Assembly (NCBI GenBank): GCA_947034885.2
Contig: OX344757.2
Location: 21,384,001 to 21,448,000, forward strand
DNA length: 64,000 nucleotides
Reading direction: 5' to 3'
From: Thuidium tamariscinum
Lineage: Eukaryota; Streptophyta; Bryopsida; Hypnales; Thuidiaceae
Of this stretch, positions 1-9,910 are shown one piece after another. The position numbers and the translations under genes were made by a program. Under the pieces are notes generated by a model. The model saw only the letters and a list, made by a program, of their open reading frames with translations. It ran no database searches and was not told the DNA's origin. Position 1 is the first letter of the stretch. The number at the start of each line of letters is the position of its first letter.

Positions 1-300
1 CATTGTAATATTTCAATCCATGCAATTAAATGGGATGAAATATTTTCCAAATGTTAAATTGCCTTACTAGTTTGAAACACTTTTGTGCATGGTTGGAAAT
101 TTTAAGGAAATGTTTAAGTTTTTGATTTTGGACAATCCATCAAAAATTGACAGTTTTGGACTTTTCTACTTCTAAAATACACTCTTTCTTTTAGAGATTT
201 AGTTAAGGCCTCTCTAAAATCATCCAAAGAACACAAATCCTCTTCTTAGAGTTATCAATCTCAAGTGTTTTGGGATTAAAGAAAAATGTTAAGAATTGGT
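1..300. other. AT-rich non-genic sequence
   Basis: I see no coding-like frame, RNA gene or clear repeat structure here. The 310-2325 repeat pair begins just downstream. Confidence 0.5.
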
Positions 301-309
301 GCAATGACT

Positions 310-2325
310 AAGGTGGATACACCCAAAAGCACCACTTATTGGTACTATTATTAGGCTGTTCAAATTTCTGTATAGTCTTGTTGGCAAGTGAAAACACACT
401 CCAACACACCAAAGAACACAACATTTGGATACAATATGCAAAAGCTATTAGAGATCAAAGTTTGTTTTTGAAAATACCATCTATAGTTTGTGTACATGAC
501 TAATTTGGAAATGTACACATATTATAAATGTTGCTTTAAGGTCAGCTACGCTCTTGGATGTACCTATTTTAAATTGTTTTGCCTCCATTCATTTCATGAT
601 TACTAACCAAATTTGATACTTGATTCAATCCTACAAGCTCCTTGTGCACCAACTTCAACAATGCATTATCAATCAAAATACAAGTATTTTTAGGAGCAAG
701 AGGTTAACTAGAGTGAATCCCCATCATTTTTCATTCAGGAGCTCAAGAATTGTATTGCTTCTCATTAAAAATGAATAATTGTTAGTAGCAAAGTTGGCCC
801 CACATTTTGTCCTTTGTGACTATTTCCACTCATCCTGCACTTTGTCACTATTTCAAGGAATGAAAAGTAAGTGGGTTTGCAATAGTGGTTTATACTTTAG
901 GTATGTTTGCACTTGGTATTCAAGAGTGTTATTAATGAAGGTCTTTAAATCTACTTGTGGACCAAATTCTCTTGGCAAACATCACCCAAACACCAAGTGC
1001 AAACATACCTTTAATACATACCTAGCAATGACTTCTACTTAGAATTTTTAATGTATTAAATTTGTAAATTTACAAAAGTAAGAATTGTTTGTTTCTTGTT
1101 GGAAAATACTTCACATCGTTAGGATTTAATACTTCCTAAATGAGGCATGATAAAACTAGGGATTTAATGCATTGTAGATGAATACAAATAAAGATTAATA
1201 GACTTGAAACAAGAAAAGAGCAATGGATGTTATATAGAAGCCATGGAATACAACACTGTACCTTTTAAATTACATTTTTTTTAAATGATGCAAATTTCAT
1301 AACCTAAACTACCTAAGAACATTTAGTTCTTTATTTGATGCTAATCTATAGAATGCCAATCCTAACCATGGGAAATGGTAGTCCAACTAAATTCATATTC
1401 AATGACACAAATTAACTTGTAGTCACTTCATCATGAATCCATATATTTAATGTGATGTATGAATTCAAACCTTTTATTATCTTTCATTTATCATTAGTAG
1501 ATTGTTTTCTTCTCTTTAATTAATCAAATCCAAATTATTATTCTAAATTACATCTTATAAAAAATCATTATAAGTTTGAGAAGTTCGAGAACTCTTTTAA
1601 CATTTAGGAATTCAATTTAGCTCAATTATTCAATAATACAAAACACTTATAATCAATCCATCATCAATCCTTTTATTAGATTGCAAGCTTTTTTTATCCC
1701 TGCACATAGATGAAATTAGCTTCATCACTCAATGAAAATATTTTTCTCCTAGCCCTAATGAAAAAAATAGAAAATAATGGTCCGTTGTAAAGCATGCACA
1801 ACTATAGGACTGTATAGTAAGTTTGCAGGATGTTAAATCCTACCATCAAAGGTGGACCCAATAGGTGGATTTATCTAAGAAGGAAATGTAATTTTGTTTT
1901 TTTGCAATTTCTATATTTTGCAAATTTTGAATTCATATTTGTAATCACAAACCCCAAATTACCTAGGGGGCTTTTATTCACTTTTATCCGGAGAACCCAA
2001 AATTCATCATGTGGAGACCACCTTTGATGGTAGGATTAAACATCCTGTAAGGTGGATACACCTAAAAGTGCCACTTATTCTTACTGTGCATAGGTGTTGT
2101 TATCATGATGTTCAGATTTTTATACAGTCTTGTTGGCAAGTGAAAGCATGTTCCAACCCACCAAAGAACAAAGGATTTGGATACCGTATGCAAAAGTTAT
2201 TAGCAGTCAAAGTCTGTTTCTGAAAACGCCATCTACAGTCTGTATACATGACTGATTTTAGAAATATATGCACATTGTAGATGGCGCTTTAAGGTCAGGT
2301 GCCATTTTGGGTGTACCTACCTTAG
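310..2325. repeat. Diverged direct repeat pair (about 310-572 and 2049-2325)
   Basis: Two copies of a roughly 265-bp unit share the order GGTGGATACACC, CAGTCTTGTTGGCAAGTG, CACCAAAGAACA, TTTGGATAC, a CATCTAYAGT block, ATACATGACT, GCTTTAAGGTCAG and a final GTGTACCTA. In the second copy CGCCATCTACA and TGTAGATGGCG form an internal inverted pair around 2228-2289, so the unit may itself be a foldback element. The copies differ by many substitutions, so they are old. No coding capacity was recognised; the short frames at 779-1042, 1830-2027 and 2011-2223 look like chance. The stretch between the copies is AT-rich and holds one MITE (1826-2047). Confidence 0.7.
1826..2047. mobile_element. 222-bp MITE-like element with about 30-bp terminal inverted repeats
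   Basis: The left end (1826-1855) and the right end (2018-2047) are inverted copies reading CAGGATGTTWAATCCTACC then ATCAAAGGTGG, with a single mismatch. The interior is AT-rich and non-coding. A target-site duplication could not be fixed, so the superfamily is open. It sits directly beside the second copy of the direct repeat. Confidence 0.65.
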
Positions 2326-2675
2326 TCAGTTTGATCATGTAGTTGTTCAATCGGCTGAAATCTCACATACCCAACCCCCTCTTTCCCCCTGCATTTGTTA
2401 AAAAACAAAACAAAACAAAAACACCTCACAGTCACTTCAGGTGATGCCTTTGTTAATAACCTTGAGCATGCTCAAGAAACAGAATTGAAAATGGTTCATG
2501 CTTTGGCAATTTATTTTGATAGCTTGTATTGTCATGATATTTAGTCAGCTCTCTTGATCCGTTCCTAAGCAAAGCTAACCTAGCCCTACCCCGGAAAGAG
2601 GCTTGGTGGCTAATTGTGACCCTGTAATAACACTGAAACTACAACTAACTCCAAGTAGGAACATACCTTAAGTGT

Positions 2676-2805
2676 CCAAATTTCAGATTTTACACTAAGT
2701 CTGCAAAAATTTCAGATTTCACACTAAATTTGCAAAATTTCAGATTTCACATTGAGTTTGCAAAAATTTCTGATTTCACACTAATTGTGCAAAATTTCAT
2801 ATTCC
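2676..2805. repeat. Short tandem repeat, about 31-bp unit, 4-5 copies
   Basis: Successive units read roughly AAATTTCAGATTTCACACTA followed by AGTYTGCAA. Each carries a TTTCAGATTT(C/T)ACA core, and substitutions increase toward the right end. The repeat also produces a spurious open frame. Confidence 0.75.
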
Positions 2806-3179
2806 AAAGAGTTTTGAAGATTTCAACATTCACTATATGGAAAGGAAAATTGAAAATTCACTATAGTGTGAGGTCATTTGTATCGTTGCGGTCTCCATAC
2901 ACCATTGGTATGTATATAGGAGGACACCTTGTGGTAAGTCTATCACGTGAGTCCGATCCGATGTTGTCTTGCCCAAGAAGTGAATCTCCTTGAGATCCGT
3001 CAAGAATGATGATATTGTTCAGTTTACAAACTAGTCGTATACCTGTATCATCTACAAAGAAGACATCACGAGAAAAACAAATTAAAGCAAGAATTTTACA
3101 AACAAAGATGAAGGTACAATTGCTTAAAAATAGAAAAAGAACAAAAACAAAACAAAAAAGATAAGAGGAAATTAGAAAA

Positions 3180-4470
3180 TACCTGGGATGTTATACTCGT
3201 GGATTGCACCTTCTTGTGCCTCATCCAACTGTTGAGCAAGTCAATGTCGACCCAACTTTGTTAGGCGGGAACCATGGTTGGTGTGCTAAAAAAAAATTTG
3301 AGGAATATCACTCATTTCTAAAGCTTGAGGATTCATCATACATTTTCACAGTGATGCAATCCTACAAAACTCCATGCCACCTTGACGGACTGGCAGAATC
3401 TAAGAAGCAAACATTTGGTATATACTACCCAAATTGTAGCATAGGCCACAAAGTTCTCGGAAGAGTACTGCCAATCTGCTTTCACAATTTGTAATTGCAG
3501 TATGTTGATCATGCTCATTCAATCAGATCAATATGTGTGAGAACAATACAATTTTTTGTAAAATGAGTTCCATACTTTATGTACTCCTCCACACCTTCTT
3601 TGAATTGCGCATTAGTTATATTCCTTTGAAGACACTCAAAGTGTTCCTCTCCAATATCTTTAATATAGTAGCCCAACATCCCAATGTAGGTGTGAAGCCT
3701 AGTATTGCGCAATGCTTTTGTTAAAATGTGATGCCCTGCAGGGGCTTTCTTAGGATCATCCCATTCAAGATGTTGTTTGATTTTGTGACTAACCATGGTA
3801 ATAGAAGAGCTAAATAGCTTGTATACCATTTGTAAGTGCAGTCGGCTCATACTGTTGCCACACTCAATAGAACATAAACCAGACACACAGTGTTTATCTA
3901 AGAACTCTTCCATTTAACCAAGGAGTTCTCTTGGAATATCAACACTATACTATAAGAAACTCATGTTTTAGGTGACGGATTTTAGGTGACATCCAATGTA
4001 ACAACTCATATTTTTATGTCAACAATGATGTCCGCAATAACATTAAAATGTTATGGCGGACATCATTGTTGACATAAAAACATGAGTTGTTACATTGGAT
4101 GTCACCTAAAATCTGTCACCTAAAACATGAGTTTCTTAGAGTTCTACCAACTAAGATAGTGATGGTGACATTCATTTCACGAAGGGTAACTAGAATTTGT
4201 GTTCTGGAAGCTCTTTTAGAAGCTAGATTTTTAGCAGGGTTTTTTGCTAAGAGTTTTTGCTTGGATGTAGAAGCATCTGTAATTGCCTCAGGGTTTTTCC
4301 CTTTCCGGGCAGACTTCTTCAAAACCTGAAACATAGGAAGTGCTATAGTTGAATTTTGCAAACAAATGCAATCATGAGAACACTTCAAAGTACGAGGATC
4401 CCTAACAATCCAACGACTACGGGACCCCAATGATCTGCCTACGAGACCCCAACGAATTGAAATTGACACC
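3180..4470 (-). pseudogene. Decayed minus-strand ORF split by a MITE, unrecognised family
   Basis: The best preserved block is 3515-3913 (132 codons, start ATG at 3911-3913), with a coding-like segment containing RNTRLHTYIGMLGYYIKD. A basic, Lys/Ala-rich block lies upstream at 4143-4469. The 194-bp foldback element at 3949-4142 separates them, and the frames on its two flanks agree once the insert is ignored, apart from a TAA at 3914-3916. Beyond the stop at 3515 the same frame still looks coding for about 150 codons but contains several more TGA and TAG stops, so the gene is dead. I do not recognise the family. The G-Y-x-x-K-D segment faintly recalls motif III of rolling-circle (HUH) endonucleases, but no HUH motif was seen. 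The 5' part may reach 5.27 kb. Confidence 0.45.
3949..4142. mobile_element. 194-bp foldback MITE with near full-length inverted repeat
   Basis: The two halves are almost perfect reverse complements around 4045. The outer ends read ACTATAAGAAACTCATG and ACTCTAAGAAACTCATG, resembling the CACTAYAAGAAA ends of CACTA-derived MITEs elsewhere in the window, though the leading C is lost. It interrupts the decayed ORF of 3180-4470. No clear target-site duplication is visible. Confidence 0.8.
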
Positions 4471-4860
4471 GAAACTCACCATGCAGACCCCTAGCGACTA
4501 CTTGGATATACTTGCATCAAACCTACAGACACACACACACCAAATCTAACCACCAAAACACACATCGAAATTGAAACCAAAATACACTGCGAGACCCCAA
4601 CGATCTGCCAATGAGACCCCAACAAATTGAAACTGACACCAAAACTACCTTAACACACTCACATTTAACCTATGAGATCCTAGTACTCTACCTACGAGAC
4701 CCCAACAAAACTCACACCAAAACCCACTACAACCTCAGTGATCTACCTGAATAGTAAAACCTCACAAACCCCGGAAACACACCGAAATTCACATCAAAAC
4801 TGAAACCAAAATTCACTACGAGACCCCCACGATCTGCCTGCGATGGTGGGATTATTTGGA
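4390..4860. repeat. Degenerate tandem repeat containing GAGACCCCAACGA
   Basis: Four to five imperfect units of about 110 bp repeat the series GAGACCCCAACGATCTGCC, then ACACC, then AAACTCAC. The minus strand is correspondingly G-rich (GGGGTCTCGT). It lies just upstream of the decayed minus-strand ORF and could have been its leader. No coding potential was accepted. Confidence 0.55.
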
Positions 4861-5560
4861 AACCTTCGGAAACCCTCCACAAGAAAATCCCGAAAACCCT
4901 AAGAAATCCTCAAGAAGCAGATCAGACTAGAAATGATCAACCCTCAGACTAATCTTTTACATGAAATTGATCCAATCACATATCAAAAACAATCACAATA
5001 CAATGAAAACCTAAGAGAATGAACCATACCTGAAGTTGGAGTAGGAGAGATCCACGGCAACCTCACTAGTCTTTCACCATGGCCTTCTACGCCTCACCAG
5101 TTTTTTGCACACGAAGTTGTGGAGTCTCTCCGATGCAAACAAGGCACCTTCTAAAGTTCTCTCTGATCTGTGGCCCCTTCTCAAAGAAGAAGCTTGAAGA
5201 AGGAAGCTCCAACAGAATAGTAAGCAAGCAGACTTGTTGATAGGATTACACAAGAAATTCATTTGAAATTCCATATTTCAGCATGAGCGCCAAACCTTGA
5301 GTGCTAAACCCTATTAGCGAGCCATTGACGGCAGCGGATTTATAAACGGGCGGCGCTTCATCAACGGCAGGCAACTTCATCTTTTTTTATAAATTGAAAA
5401 TCAACGGCCCTAGGTGCCCAGGTTTTCCAGCCAGTTTTACCCCTCCATCAATGGTGATAGGGGAGGTTAAAATTTTAATCCATTTTCATCAACGGCTACA
5501 GTTCACTTGTTCGGGGCAGGGGGCTTTCACAGGGTGGTATGCCACTTTTTGCTACATTGT
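4861..5560. other. Non-genic stretch upstream of the decayed ORF
   Basis: Base composition is more balanced than in the flanking AT-rich DNA, and minus-strand frames such as 5074-5274 are open but unrecognised. This could be the old 5' end or promoter of the 3.2-4.5 kb pseudogene. No motif allows a firm call. Confidence 0.3.
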
Positions 5561-6164
5561 ATCATGTAGATTGATTGTTTTTTCAATGAGACAATGCTTT
5601 AGAATATTTTGAACATCGATATAGGTAGACTATAACCAAATAAATCTGACCTTTTTTTCAATGCAAAGTTTTAAAATATCCTACACATTAGTTTAGGTAT
5701 GCCTTGACTCCTTGAATCTCACCTTCAATTTCCATGATTAATTGAACTTTTATTCATATATCAACTCTAAAAATTTATGTGAAATTTCATTTAAAGAAGG
5801 ATCTTTTAAATCCTAAAAATATAAAAGTAATAGAAGCATATAAGACTTCAATCACATCACTTGACTTATTGAATCATACAAATGCAAGTGCAATCAATCA
5901 ATTTGTAGACTCTAAGACCTATAATTTAGCCATTGTCTTTGTTGTGACGTTTTGGAATATTGTGCATACCAATCCAAGTACACTCTAACATCATCACTTT
6001 GACCATCTCTTCAATGTGAAGTTTTGGAATATCCTGTATATTGGCTAGTGATACTACCACTATAAGCAGATTACTTGTCACACTATTAGTGCACAAGCAG
6101 TCGAACACGTTTGTCTCGTATGCAAATTATTTGACGTATAATATTCATATTAACTCCTAAAGCC

Positions 6165-6500
6165 CTGAGCTATGTTTTTTTGGCAACATAGCAATTTCAG
6201 GCATCTCACTACAAATGGAATTTTTTTTAATTTATTCTTTGAAGTTTTTTCAGAAGATGTGCCCTAGGAATAGCTTTAAGGCCCAACAATTTTCATAACT
6301 TTTGACTTTGTGGTTGAAAAGTTATGGCAATGATATGTGATTTTTTTGCTTAGCGGATAATTCAGGTAGCTAAAAAAACTTTTTTTTTTAAATAATTTTT
6401 TTTTTAAAGTGAAATTTGAAATTGATTCTTTAGGTTTATACAAACATGGGAAGTTTTGAATCATTCCATTTGGATTAAGAAGATGAAAGTTACGAGGAAT
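6165..6500 (+). repeat. Dispersed AT-rich repeat, copy 1
   Basis: The marker segment reads TAGCTTTAAGGCCCAACAA, then CATAACTTTTGAC, then ATGATATGTGATTTTTTT, then GAATCATTCCATTT. Related copies lie at about 17170-17400 (same strand), 18050-18360 (opposite strand), 55190-55400 (partial) and 63215-63345. No protein or structural termini were recognised, so the class is unknown. Confidence 0.6.
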
Positions 6501-6673
6501 TTTAGTTTGCTGGTAGGTATGGAGTCTTTGAAAACCATAGTCCGAGAACTTGCAATCTTAAATTGGCCTCAAACCTCCCCTAATGCTAATGCTTGTTTGA
6601 TGTATTAACTACCATACACGAAGGGCAAATTTGACATAAATTAAGTGATTTTTGGAAGAAAAAAAGACACACG

Positions 6674-6861
6674 CACTACAAGAAAATGGGGTCTTTTAAG
6701 TAGTATCCTAGACATCATGTTTTTTAAGTAATGTCTTTTAATGCGTCTTTTAAATAAATTTTTATTGAAAAGACTATCTTTTCATTAAATTTTATTTAAA
6801 AGACACATTAAAAGACATGATGTCTAGGACACTACTTAAAAGACCCCATTCTCTTATAGTG
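6674..6861. mobile_element. 188-bp CACTA-type MITE
   Basis: The ends are CACTACAAGAAAATGGGGTC and, inverted, CACTATAAGAGAATGGGGTC. The inverted similarity runs through most of the element, giving a long hairpin. The flanking triplets are ACG on both sides, matching the 3-bp target duplication of CACTA (EnSpm) elements. It has no coding capacity. Confidence 0.85.
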
Positions 6862-8619
6862 ACGTCAACTTGAGAGTGACCTTAAGTGATGTGGTTCTTG
6901 AAAATTTGATATAGATATTCAATTTTGGTACTTAGGTGCCAAATTGGATCTTTATATATGGTATCTAATTTCAAAAATGATTGCTTCAATCTCATTGTTC
7001 CAATCAAATTGAAAGGTTTGAGGTGTATTTGATTTCAAACATCAATTTCAAGCCTCTTCTTTTTTCATCCAAAGTCAATGAAGTAAACTTTCATTCATAA
7101 GTCAACTCCAATTTTTTTTGAATTGCAATGTAAGAAAGATCTTTGTAAAATCTTCAAAGTACAAAAATAATAGTAGCAAATAGGACTTTACATCACTTGA
7201 CTCAATCAATTGTACAAATGCACATGCAATCAATCCGTAGACTATGTAATCATGTAGTTTGATTGTCTCTTCAATGAAACAATGCTCTAGAATATTTTAA
7301 ACATCAATCTAGGTACACTATTATCGAACCAATTTAACCCTCTTTTTAGTGCAAAGTTCTAAAATATCCTACACATTAGTCTAGGTAAGGTCTAAGTCCT
7401 TAAACTTGACCTTCAATCTCTTCAATGTGACTTTCTAGAATATCATGCATATTTGCGAGTGATACTATTATTACTTGACTTATCCAAATTCCTTTAAATT
7501 TTTATTTATTAATTCATCAATTACAAAGACTTAAATGAAATTGCAATCTAAAAAGGATCTTTGTAAAACCTTCAAAATACAGAAATAATAAAAGCATATA
7601 AGACTTCATATCACTTGAATTATCCAATCATATAAATGCAAGTGCAATTAATCTGCAAATTGTAAGACCCATGTAATTTTTACCATCAATCACTTGAATT
7701 TTCCAGCTATACAAATGTCAAATGTAAGTGTAATCAATTTGTAGATTGTAAGACCCATAATTTTGACCCACTTTTCAATGCAACGTTTTTGAATATCCTA
7801 CATATTAAGCTAGGTTTATTCTAACTTCATCACTATCTTTGACCATTTTTTCAATGTGAGGTTTTGGAATATCCCACATACTTGCCATTGATACTATCAT
7901 TACTTAACTTATCCAAAGCCCATGACTAATTAAACTTTTATTCATATATCAGGTTTTAAAAATTTATGTGAAATTGCATTTAAAGAAGGATCTTTTAAAC
8001 CTTGAAAATATGAAAGTAGTAGAAGTAAATAAGACTTCACATTACTTGACTTATTGAATCATACAAATGCAAGTACAATCAATCAATCGATAGATTGTAA
8101 AACCTATAATTCACACTCTCTCTTTAGAATATTGTACACACCAATCTAAATGCACTCTAACGTGCTCGCTTTGACAGGATCTTTGATGTGAGGTTTTGGA
8201 AATATCCTCATTTTGACCATTTCTTTAATGTGAGATTTTGGAATATCCTACATACTGGCTAGTGACACTATCATTATGAGCAAATTACTTGTCACGCTAT
8301 CAATGCACGAGCACGCTTGTCTCATGTACAAATTATTTGACCTATAATATTCATATTTATCAAACACTCACATTAATTTTTTCCATGTGTATTAGATTTG
8401 AGGTGCCAATTAAAACCCCTTCTTAGATAATCAATTTATTCATATCCGACCTTGAAATTATTCTTCCAAATTATATATCCATCCAAATCCTCCAAATATG
8501 AAAAAGATAAAAGCATCTAGGGTTTCCCAACACTTCATCTAGACCTTCTTTAATAATACAAACCCACCTCTAATCACTCCAGCATCATCCAATTCCGGTA
8601 TCAGATTTCCGGCATCAAT

Positions 8620-9910
8620 TTTTAACCCCAGTTTAGGAAACTAACCCTTCAATGCTAAGCGAAGACTTTCCTACCCCGTGACAAAAATAGGCCCCGCCTC
8701 TGACCTGCACGAACAAGCAACCCCCTGAGGCCCTGATTCCCTCCTTCCGACCCGACCGGACCGGGTCCCACGGGTGGGCCCCATCTCCGCGAAGCCCAGG
8801 AAGCCGGGCTGCCGGGACCCGCGATCCGGGATGCGGGTGATCGCGCGACCCGCCCGGCCCCGCGGCCATGGCCTTGCCGCAAGTCCGCTATGGCGAGACT
8901 GGTTTTCGGGGGGAGATCCCATCCCATCCCGCCATCGCTCGCGCACCGAGGTCAAGCCAACTCCTCCAGCGAACTGTAGACTCGGATCCCGGATCTCCAA
9001 CAGCACAACACATCGCCTTTTTCCATTCGTAGCCTGATTCCCCTACTACGTGCTTGATTCGCGGAGAAGGGAGCAGCCCGCAATCGAGCAAATGAGGTGC
9101 TGTTGGCGCAGCATTGGTGCTTTCATGGGGTGCAGAAAAGGTTTGCTCGAAGTCACGACTAGGAGGAGGAATGGCTGTGTCTTTGGTTTGAAGTCGTCGG
9201 GTGTTTTTTCAACAATTTGAGGTTTGGGGGACGCAGTTGTCGAGTGCTAATTGGTTTTGCAGACAGTGTTCGTGTGGACTCGCTACTTGCGCGATGAGTG
9301 GTTGTGTATTGGGTTCTTGATCGACGGGTGTTGTTGTTGCTATTTGGGGAGTTTTGGTCGCAGCGTTAGACCGCTAATTGGTTTGCAGAGGGGTGTCGTG
9401 TGGACTCGCTACGTACGCTTTTAATGGTTGTGTTTTGGGTTTCTGATCGATGGGCGTAGCTGTTGCAATTAGGTGCGTTTGAGCTCTGGTTGCGTAGAAT
9501 TGGGTTGCGGACGTACGATGACTGACTGCCTTACTGGGTTGCATTTTCGGTCGCTGATCGGGTTCTGCCCGGGGTTTTGCTACGACCTCCCCGAACTCAC
9601 GTGTTGGGGTGTTGCCAGTGTCAGCATTAGCACTTTTGTTGCCTAGATAGAATTGGGTTGCAGAGCTATTGCCTTGCCGATGCGAAGCTTTTCCCAGGTT
9701 TTTGTATTGGGCTGTTTGAGTTGCAGCCATTGCGCTAGAATTGAGTTGCAGACGTCGTGCGCGTGTACTTGCTTGCTAGTCAGACGCTGAATGCCTGCGT
9801 CTTTAGTTCCTGATTGACGTCAGTTCAAGCTCTGCGAAACTCCACTGGGAAATGAAGCTCGAACTCAGCGGTTGTAGACTTTTAAGTTCGCGTTAGCGCC
9901 AGTCGTATGT
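8620..9910 (+). promoter_or_regulatory. GC-rich promoter and repeat-bearing leader of the VAP4-like gene
   Basis: Sequence from about 8690 to 9100 is GC- and CpG-rich, in sharp contrast to the AT-rich DNA to its left, as expected of a protected promoter of an expressed gene. From about 9244 the leader has a duplicated unit: GCTAATTGGTTTTGCAGA followed by GTGTGGACTCGCTAC at 9245, again at 9372. A weaker motif TAGAATTGGGTTGCRGA recurs near 9494, 9648 and 9737. The leader ends at the ATG at 9911. Overlapping open frames in the GC-rich part run on both strands and are taken as composition artefacts. No TATA box was assigned. Confidence 0.55.

Larger units (their letters stand above)
5560..8400. 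repeat. Block of diverged, repeatedly duplicated AT-rich sequence
   Basis: Several short modules recur. AATCATACAAATGCAAGTGC plus a following TGTAGA-x-TGTAAGACC block occurs near 5870, 7635, 7700 and 8060. A TTTTGGAATATCC module followed by CTAGTGATACTA occurs near 6020, 7430, 7860 and 8230. A CACTATNAGCARATTACTTGTCACRCTAT block is shared by 6055-6150 and 8270-8360. This is nested or tandem duplication of an old non-coding repeat. A foldback MITE (6674-6861) and a copy of another dispersed repeat (6165-6500) interrupt it. Confidence 0.65.

Noticed and set aside
8690-9010. GC-rich block considered as an rRNA fragment.
   Set aside because: No conserved rRNA segment was recognised.
8633-9091. 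Several overlapping open frames in the GC-rich stretch, on both strands.
   Set aside because: They overlap in different frames and have the Arg/Gly/Pro-rich look of translated GC-rich DNA. The stretch is better read as a promoter region.
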